64,000 nt of DNA from Saxidomus purpurata (Eukaryota > Mollusca > Bivalvia > Venerida > Veneridae): positions 40,519,398 through 40,583,397 of the forward strand of contig JAFMSR010000017.1 of the NCBI GenBank assembly GCA_022818135.1. The letters are read 5' to 3'. The position numbers were made by a program, and so were the translations under genes. Below, piece after piece: positions 55,950-64,000 of this stretch. The notes beneath the pieces are model-generated. The model made no database searches. It was not told where the DNA came from and saw only the letters and a list, made by a program, of their open reading frames with translations. How positions within the stretch are numbered: the first letter of the stretch is position 1; each line of letters opens with the position of its first letter.

Positions 55950-58900
55950 CTACATTTTGAAACTGACTGATCTCTTCTTTGGCACTGTACGTCTTGTACT
56001 TGTCTTCTGTGTGTTATTGTTAACGTTTGCTAATGGTCTCCTATTCAGGTATCCCCTTTGACCATTGTTCTTTGTTTGTCCTTGCTGTTGCATCTTTTCC
56101 CTCAGCTCTTTGTTCTCCTTATTCACAACCTGTATCATTATATGTAAGTCCTCTTTAGTCTTTCTCAGTTCAATAAGAGTCTTTTCCTTTTCCATATGTA
56201 CTAATTTAGCTCTCTCTAGTTCTGTTACCTCTTTAATAAGAAGCACATTCTCTTCCTTGAGTTTATTAATCTGTTCTTTAAGAGCCATAATTTCATGCTC
56301 TTGTGTGTGTATTGCATTCTCCAGTCTACTGCTGTTGGTAGAGAAGCTGTATAACTCAAGAAGCATTTTCTCTGTCTTTGCCTTTTCTGTTACAAGTTCT
56401 CTCTCCTGATACCTGTACTCCCCGCACAAGTTATGTACAAGAGTGGATAGGTCCTCTCCACTGAGTCTGCCATTAAGGTAATCATAGCTTCGGTCTATCT
56501 GTTTCTCCATATAGTCTACGTGAGAAAACAGTTTGTCAATTTGGCTTCTCAGTAAGTTAAAGTTTATGTCCCTCGCGGAAATGTTTTCATCTTCCGTTCC
56601 TGAAGGAGTAACAGTTCCCTCTGTTCCATTTGTTATAGCCTGAAAATAGATGGACCAGTGTGCAAAATATTACAGTAGTTTAAGACGTCAAATTATTTGG
56701 GTTCTTTGGTGGTGTACTGAAGTAAAACATAGGAAAACTACAGTGAATTTTTCTAAATCTTTTACCCAGATCAAAAAGAATACTTATCATAATGAATGCT
56801 GGAAACCACTGAAATGACAATAACATCATTAAATATATTGACAGTACACATCATTAAAATGATGCCATGTGTGGTATGCTGTCTAACAATGTTTCCTATG
56901 ATGTTCTATATATACCGTTGAACCTTGCTTATGAGATTTTTGTGCAGCCTGAATCAGCTTTGTAGTTACCTTTTGTCTTACAAGTTTCGAATATTGGGTG
57001 ATACCATAAAAGCTTATTTAGCTCTTTTTTTCTCTGATTTTTTTACCCGTCTTATAAGAGGGTCTTGGCAAAAAGCTGCTGACTAAGGTTTCTGTCTTAT
57101 AGAAGGATCGGCTTATAAGCAAGGATCAGTGGTAAGGTACACATACTCAACAAAAGTAGAGTTTTAAATATAAAATGAAAAGATAAATTGTTGATTTTGA
57201 TGTAATATCATGTTAATTTCACTCATAAAACTAGAACTAGTTATTTTAACTTGTAATCTGCCACTTCTAAAAATATCACTCTAGGTGTCTACTTGGTGAA
57301 ATTATAACATGACACTGCACTGAAACCAACCATTGTCCTCAATTTTTACGAATTTGAGAATTTAAGCTGAAAATTGATTTTTTTTTAAGTTAAAAAATGT
57401 TACCATAATACAGTTGTTAACTCTTACCATTAAGTTTAAAACTACCGAAATAAAAAGAATACCTTAGCTCTGTTGAGGATCTTTTTAACAGGAGATCTCT
57501 GTAGTTTCATCAGAAGAAGAGAGTACACAGAGAAGACCTGATCCTTCACCGCCTGGCTCTCCAAAGCATGTGTTTGGTGGGCCTCTATACAGTGTAATGA
57601 GAAAAGTAACACTTAGACTAATGGATAACATAACAGATAAAGTTGAAGTCCCAGGATCATAATGACAAGTAACTCTTATTTTACTTAGAAAAATGTCTTA
57701 CCAGAGGATATGGTCTTTATTTGTACCTAAATCATTTCTAACTTTGGTTTTAAAATTGATGCAGATGTCAGAAATATTAAAAGCGCCATATTTTTCAATG
57801 ATTATTCAGTGAACATGTTTCCTACAGCAGGGTTAAAGTCCCATTAATACAATTGAATACTGATATTAGTGGTCACTGGACTTACAAGGACACTCCAGTA
57901 CTAATTGATACAGATATTTAATAGATTTCAATGATTGTCTCCCTTTGTTCATAAAGTAGAAATAAGCTTAGTTTGTATTTAATAATTAAAAAGCTTGAGC
58001 TCTAAAAAAGTAAAACTAGGTTATGGTTTATTACCCATATAAGCATCATCAATAGATTTAGTCAGTCTTTTTCTCTCCTGCTGAAGCCATCGGCTCATCG
58101 ACATTTCTATAGCCTTTTTATCTGTGTTAGAAATGCGGCGAATTTGACCGAAATGTTTCTGAACGAAAGCACTCACTCGGATTTTTATGTCTGCATCAAG
58201 TTGACCGTTAGCTGATGTGCTTCTGGGTGTGGTCACTGAAAATATTTTAGCAAGACCTGCATTTTAGTTAGAATGGAAGGAGTGATTTTTTTCTATATTC
58301 TAAATTGTGTTAGATAGTGATACTATGTAGGATAAACTCTTTATGTTTCTGATATCCAGTTTGCTCTTAACTTGATATTTTTGTGTACAATACAATCCAT
58401 ATATAACTAAAACCTTAGAACCATTTAGATCTGTTCCTTATATCAAAAGTATGTTGTATCCGATTTCAAAAGACAAGGAAAAAAAATAGGGCCCTGAAAA
58501 CGTGTTCCTAAATATATCCATTATAATTTTAGTATATCTATAGTTGTTATAATACAGAATTAACTGTTTGCTACTTTAATTGCTCACGTTTTGTGAAAAG
58601 CAGATATAAAGTTTTCTTATAACTTTGTAATAAATGCAAAATCCATAAATAAGAACAAATATAACCTGTACTACACTGGAAGGGAGACAAATTCAATTGT
58701 CCTCGTTTTACTTAAATATTTAACAGATGGTTAGCTCCCTTTAATGGTATGTCACTTACGAGAGTCTGGAGGAGAATCCTCTTTCTTGCTTTGTGCAGCA
58801 AGAATTCTTTCACTTTCTGTTTCTAGAGATTCTCTGAGAATTTTGACAACCCAGGAGTACTCTTCCTGTAGAACTTCACAGAAGTTATCAAAAGCATCTG

Positions 58901-59493
58901 GTCCCCTCTTTGGCAGGAATTCTAACATCTTGTAGACCTGCTCACTATGTGTCCGCCCAGCCTATACAGAATTGTAAATATAGATTTTTCATTACTGACT
59001 ATGCAGGCACATGATGCAAGAAAGAAATATTTAATTTTTTTTCGCAGAATGCCTTACTCATGTAAATCATACCTGACTATTTGCATTGCAAATAACTCAT
59101 TAATTACTATTGATCATATTAGATTTAGTTTACTGCAGTGATAAATTTTTTAATCTGAAGGTTACCTCATTACAAAGTACAACAACAAATATATACATTT
59201 ATTATGAATTACTTGGAAAGTGAAGATAGCACAGATCTGCCTCTGTCAGTTTCTTCTAGGGTAAGAAGTACAAGATGACTCGTACTTAACATTACAGACA
59301 CACATTTCTTCCATTCATTAGTTGAATAAACCAAGAAGTGAAAAAATCCTTTTATTACCTTGATAATTTCAATCATCTCACTGTCAAAGATATTTCTCTG
59401 GAACATGGACCCTAGTATACTCTCTGTGACAATCATGTCTTTCACAATGTCCTGGGTGTGCTTCTGCAGCACTGTTCTCTGTAACTCATTCAT
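55950..59493 (-). CDS. CARD-coiled-coil protein 3 (five exons)
   Basis: Exons 59493-59359, 58961-58760, 58235-58035, 57584-57463 and 56639-55950 join in consistent phases to 449 residues. Residues 1-92 form a CARD: LQKHTQDIVKDMIVTESILG and IFDSEMIEIIK, then VYKMLEFLPKRGPDAFDNF. The intron that splits it is at the same phase-0 position as in the other two genes. Exons 3 and 4 encode a helical region (IRVSAFVQKHFGQIRRISN..., LESQAVKDQVFSVYSLLLMK) absent from the shorter paralogues. Residues about 225-405 are coiled coil (MALKEQINKLKEENVLLIKE) and the C-terminus is basic (TSTRRTVPKKRSVSFKM). No catalytic domain is present. It is most likely a CARD adaptor or scaffold that assembles through the coiled coil. 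The intron before exon 5 holds a TA-flanked element. Confidence 0.82.
56915..57132. mobile_element. pogo-like miniature element in intron 4 of CARD gene 3
   Basis: CCGTTGAACCTTGCTTATGA and the right end 'cttataagcaaggatcagtgg' are imperfect inverted repeats with TA just outside (56913-56914 and 57133-57134). About 218 bp, no ORF. Confidence 0.65.
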
Positions 59494-61237
59494 CCTGATT
59501 CCGCTATGCAGACACTAATCTTGCATGTACATACAGATAGATGTCCTCGATGTTATGTCCGCTACTGTTGTCTGTAGAAACAGTAGTTATAATTTTTTCA
59601 CTCAGTCCTTTTTACAGCTGTGACTACTGTTGTGTTATCAAATTGGTAATTAAGTTGTGATGCCAGTTCTTACATGAATGAGAGAAGCTTTTATTTTCTG
59701 ATGCTGTTTGATATATCTTCATGTCCAGTTATAGTTGTCTGTGTATTAATCGTAATCCCGATGTTCCGACTTTGTTTAAATGTAGACGTATTGTCTAAAA
59801 AAAAGCTTATATTTCTCAAATACTTTCAGTGAGCATTTGTTGCAAGAAATTTAATTAAATTATAAAATATGTAAAATCCAGATTTCATCAGTTTTTTTAA
59901 ACTTTTACAAAATATTAATTCCACTTCATATTTAAATCAATATAAGAAAGACCTATTGACAATCGCTCTTAAGCATAATCAGTTGAATGAAGAGCAGTGC
60001 TTTCAATTGAGGCTTTGTTTTTAAACCTCGTTTGCTAAAATTACATGTTAAAAATAGATCTATTACTGTGGGGAAGATTTTTGACGAGCTGTAATGAAAT
60101 CAGACCGTTAAATTGTCACTGATATGTACAAAAGTCAACTTTGTAACAGTTCTGCTTCACAACTTTCTTTTGTTTCAGATAGAGTTGGTAGATTTATTTG
60201 TTTGAAACTAGGTGGTAACTTGGACAAACGTGGGGTTGAAGATAATGTTTCAAGGCAGTGTGAAATAGACTAGTGAAGCCATGTCACGATGGCATGAAAT
60301 TGCAATTTTGCTTTTCATGCAAAATATTCAAGTTTGAACATGTTTTATGTATTCCTTAACTTAGACTTTTACTATGGAGGGAAATTTTAAAGTAGACTTT
60401 AAGTGCCAGCAATATGAAGACGCTAATATGTCTTCCTTAGATTAAAGTTACTGCATACAGTATAAAAAACCCAACAGTTTAGGTCACATGTAACTTATCT
60501 TTTTTCACCAGCAAAAGTCTTGGTGACTTTTAACAGTAAAATGGTTCCAGTCAGTAACTATTAAAAATTATGTAATGTTAACGGTTGTGGTTCCTAAAGT
60601 TGGGAAATGACATTCTGTTGATTTTAAAGGTTAAAGGTCAAGGTCACCTTAAACAATAAAACTAGCACAGCAGTTTGACGAAGGACCAGTATTGGGTAAA
60701 TGTTACCAAAGGGAAGAAAGTATTACTTGTTGGTAGGGTGACAATCTGGCCCTCAGAATTAGGGTACCCACCCATAAAAGCTTACAAAACTTGTCATATA
60801 CCAAAATGTTCGGCATAGTCTGAAGTTTATTAGACTGCCGGCATAAATTGGCATAACTCAAAGCATTCTTCAAAATCTAAGATGGCCGCCAAGATGGCCG
60901 CCGAAATGCAAAAAAATGGGCTCTTACATTTATGTCAGTAAGAAGATGTCTAATTTTGCGATTTATGGTGTTGTTTTATCATTTATGATAAGAAACACAA
61001 TAAGTTTATCAGATAGTAAAGTTTTATTTGAAGAATACTCAAATTTATACAAAAATGGTCTAATATACACAAAAATGGACAGAATTTTGGGGTAGAGGTG
61101 ATATTTTCACTTACGAAGAAGAAATTCTATGTAATATTTCATATTTTAGGTGTTTTTATATAACAACAATAAAACAGAAGTAAAATATCTTATATTATGG
61201 TGTGCATTTATTGCAAATTTTGATACTATATACAATT
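59494..61237. other. Intergenic, mostly unrecognised
   Basis: The 5' flank of CARD gene 3, then a 'ggttaaaggtcaaggtcacc' repeat remnant near 60637 and a duplicated 12-mer AAGATGGCCGCC at 60879-60902. The right part probably belongs to the element that carries the broken ORF at 61238. Confidence 0.4.
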
Positions 61238-62310
61238 TAAAGTGGGTGGGGTAAATCTAAATAATTCATCTGCAGAACTATGTATGGCATAAACCGTGCA
61301 TACACTGTTCAATTAGAGGCAAACATGAAAGGCAAAAGTAATGATTTTGATGATTGGAATGCATCCCAATAACCATGTCTTGAAGCTGCCAAATACAATT
61401 TCAGTGGTAGTGAGACTTTCATCAAGTAGTCATCCCAAAATTTGAACAGGGGTGATGCTAATCTTCCTTCAGAGCGAAACATTTCTAGCAATGGAACCAT
61501 GCTGCACTCAATCTGTGTCGTGATCTCCTGAATCAGATCTTCATTTCCAGCTGCTTTTATGTCCAGTTGTTGTAGCTTTTGCAACAGAGATACAGGTACA
61601 AGCATGGAATTCCGCTGGCCCCATCTGTAAAACTGAAACAAAAATCTCCGTTGCAAAACCTCATCGACCATGATTACAGCACGAAGGGCTCTATCAAAGT
61701 CTTTTCCAGAGAAAACATGATCTGCTGTGTTTTTAGCAAAGACATCTGACTCAACAAGTAAATGCTTTAAACCTGCATCCCCATAAATGCAACCTATTCC
61801 CCCAAAAACACTCATCAGAAAATGCATCCCACCTTCTAGAGGTATCACTCCCTGAAACTCATTTGGTCTAGACCATACAATTTCTAAAGCCTTAGTCAAC
61901 AAACCCATATCAAACACAATAGGACATACTGTCTGACCTAGTGCATTAACCTGCTCTTTACTGCGTACTAGTGTTGTGTAAACAGTATTGAGTTCAGTTG
62001 GTGGGGCCATAATAATTGGATTGAATACAATTTCAGCTGGTTCAGATAGAGTGTCAGTATGTACATATGACTGAAAAACTGTCCATGGTGGAAACAGAGA
62101 CTCATAACGGCCCATAGTGTACAATAGTTCATTAATACGCAGTTGTTTGGCATCAGGTGGTTCTTGGCTGCTCAATTCCGACATTTTCACTGGAGTAGTT
62201 AGCATGGGATTTGGTCTAACTGCAGGTTTCTGGTAAGTCAGTGTATGCCCAAACCCATCTCCTGAGAAGATACATTCTTGTCTAGAGGAAAAAGAGACTA
62301 GCATTTTCAA
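61238..62310 (-). pseudogene. Broken ORF of a dispersed uncharacterised (transposon-associated) family
   Basis: A single open frame of 333 codons runs to TGA at 61311-61309 (LYLAASRHGYWDAF...FMFASN). The frame then continues past the TGA with TVYARFMPYIVLQMNYLDLP before TAA near 61237, and this continuation has the look of the same family's usual ending (N-x-x-x-YARxMP). The TGA is therefore a premature stop. The segments VCPIVFDMGLLTKALEIVW and GGMHFLMSVFGGIGCIYGD match, from memory, a repetitive protein family in cnidarian, echinoderm and mollusc genomes of unknown function. The first codon of the open frame is not ATG; the first ATG is at 62304-62302, and an AG acceptor precedes it. An N-terminal part is probably missing. 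Confidence 0.55.
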
Positions 62311-62364
62311 CTAATTTAGTTCTAATAAATTTATAATGATTGTAGAATATAGGAACAACTGTTT

Positions 62365-62640
62365 TGTAATTTTGATATTTGCGACTGTATATATGGTTTT
62401 TAATGGTCGCAAATATTTTTAACGGCGACGGCGTTAGCCGGAGCTGTTAAAACTGTTTGCTACCATTAAAACCGTATATACGGTCGCAAATATCAAAATC
62501 ACTAAATAGTTATCCCTTTTCTAACGCACAATGTGTCTAAATGTGATAATTAAAACGCCGTTTGAATTTTGCGACTATATATACGTTATTTAATAGTCGC
62601 AAATTTAGACGACGTTGCCAATCAGAAACGACGTTACATC
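62365..62640. mobile_element. 'gcgactatatata' inverted-repeat element
   Basis: 'gatatttgcgactgtatata' and 'ttaatggtcgcaaatattt' face 'ccattaaaaccgtatatacg' and 'gtcgcaaatatcaaaatcac', and the pattern recurs on the right ('gcgactatatatacg', 'atagtcgcaaat'). The copy at 49965-50200 shares order and landmarks. Confidence 0.65.
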
Positions 62641-63055
62641 GGTACTGCGTTAGAACAAGCATTTTATGCTTATATTTTACTATTGTTGATAACTGCTCAT
62701 CTCAAAAGGATATATACACTAAAAACAAAAATAATATCAAACAGGGAATGCCACGTACCAAAAACGCAGCCTCCCTAAGTCGTGTGAAGTGTGAAATCTC
62801 TTGATATCCCTAATTACAAAACATTTAAGTTACACAACTACTAGTATCAGTGCCATATGGAAAGTACTTATTCTGATATTACTTATCAAAATACATTTTA
62901 AATCTGGATTACCATGAAGCCAAATAAGTATTTTGTCACTAGTCACATCCCTCAATCAGGGATCAGGAAATTTTGAAATCTCAATCGGTCCGGACAAGCC
63001 GAGGGTACATCGTCAACCCCCCTCCTACCCCCCCAATAAAAAATCACAAAAACGT
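62641..63055. other. Intergenic, nothing recognised
   Basis: Short ORFs only. There is a C-rich patch at 63016-63034. Confidence 0.4.
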
Positions 63056-63078
63056 AAAAAAAAAAAAAAAAAAAAAAA
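63056..63078 (+). repeat. Poly-A tract (23 A)
   Basis: Uninterrupted A run following 'cacaaaaacgt'. It could be the tail of a retroposed sequence, but no element body was identified to its left. Confidence 0.8.
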
Positions 63079-63469
63079 TTATTTATATATTTTTCAACCA
63101 GCTTTCCATTGTTGTGCATAATCATGGAACGGTTAAAGTATTTCATTCCCTCCTTTTGATTCCAAAATGTTTCCAAAAACGAAAATGTTTATCTTCTTTC
63201 ATTATTGATTAGTAAATTTCACGAGTCGATAAAATAAATGCGCCGTTCACGTGGAGCGCTTCCATTTTCTAAGGGATAAACTTTACATCGTTTTCGCCAT
63301 AAAAAAAAAAGAAACGGAATTTCTAAGTAATAAGAAAAATATCGAGCCAGTTTTCATAAATAAATATAATAATTTCCATGTGATTTTATCATTGAAAGTG
63401 TGTTCAATTTCGATTAGAACTGATTACGTTCAAAGTCACCCCCACAAAGTTTTGTAATAATCCATGCCA

Positions 63470-63680
63470 TTAAATTTTTGTCGTACGGTTTCGTTTTGGA
63501 TATTTTTTTATGTTCTCGGGTCGCCAGTCCGATTAACATAATATGTCGGCTTGCCCTTCCGACTTTCGGAAACATTGACTACCGGTTGCCAGTCCGGTTA
63601 TTTGTTTCTTTCGGGTTCCCGTTATTATTCTCCCGATTACCATGAGCCGATTTGCCATTTCGGTCATTTGATTTTTTGAA
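63470..63680. repeat. Decayed short tandem pattern with GCCAGTCCGRTTA motif
   Basis: 'gtcgccagtccgattaac', 'cttgcccttccgact', 'gttgccagtccggttatt', 'cgggttcccgttatt' and 'ttgccatttcggtcat' recur at about 25-45-bp intervals. The rest of the window edge shows nothing else. Confidence 0.4.
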
Positions 63681-64000
63681 CATCGCAAATATGTTGCGTT
63701 GTGCTATTTCAACAATAATTCGAAAGGCATTGAAGGCATTTCAAAGTGTAGGTAATGATTAGCGGCCTAAAGACAATCGGTCCGGCATAAAGTCAATCGG
63801 AGCTGCTAACACATTCCTTTAATCAATAACGTGTTAGCGACGCCCGAGGTATTGTAGAATTGGTTTGTTGGACCAATTAGGTAAAGACCGCCGCGAGTTA
63901 TTAACATGACACGTTTATTGGGGTATTAGATAGGTGCTAATAACACAGATGATATGTGTAATTACACAAGCAACTTCTTTTGTCATATTTGAGCGATTTT

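Noticed and set aside
56065..56409. Ser/Cys-rich + strand ORF of 114 codons
   Set aside because: It is the antisense shadow of the coiled-coil exon of CARD gene 3. The + strand ORF at 41022-41228 is a similar shadow of CARD gene 1.

Overview
The window looks like AT-rich, intron-bearing animal nuclear DNA, most likely from a bivalve mollusc. This is inferred from split genes with GT/AG introns, many short inverted-repeat elements and tRNA-derived SINE-like repeats, a 'caggtgagc...agggtcaccat...cctcttgtt' repeat terminus of the sort common in bivalves, and an immune gene repertoire (TNF-receptor-like and CARD genes) of the kind expanded in bivalves. No species can be named from sequence alone.

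Left third (about 3.4-19.8 kb, + strand): three tandem paralogous genes for small single-pass membrane receptors. Each carries one or two copies of a six-cysteine module of 37 residues, always on a 111-nt phase 1-1 exon. The spacing C-x11-C-x2-C-x3-C-x9-C-x3-C and the Tyr-Phe-Gly core strongly resemble the single cysteine-rich domain of BCMA/TACI in the TNF receptor superfamily. Gene A (3458-4731, first exon not found) has one module. Gene B (10212-12201) has two modules and a full cytoplasmic tail. Gene C (17359-19811) has two modules but stops at a TAG just after the membrane helix, giving a decoy-like or decaying receptor. A and B share the tail motif FD-[FI]-G-[QH]-TFPFHSL. Before gene A lies a 2.1-kb minisatellite of about 19-20-bp units rich in TAGCAAC.

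Middle (about 20-35 kb): mostly repeats. It holds several miniature inverted-repeat elements, a microsatellite, a SINE and a 5.5-kb element with TA-flanked terminal inverted repeats and subterminal arrays (29438-34918). No convincing host gene is seen here.

Right part (35.8-59.5 kb): a + strand coiled-coil gene (35781-39840), then three - strand genes encoding an N-terminal CARD followed by coiled coil (41026-42584, 46091-47773, 55950-59493). The CARD is split by an intron at the same place and phase in all three. Between the second and third lies an intronless, membrane-anchored GMC oxidoreductase (50254-52032, -). The end of the window (61238-62310, -) holds a broken ORF of a dispersed, uncharacterised family, followed by more repeats.

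The window therefore combines a local receptor family with an extracellular TNFR-type module and a local family of CARD adaptor-like proteins. Both are plausible innate immune components. A functional link between the two clusters is only a hypothesis suggested by proximity.
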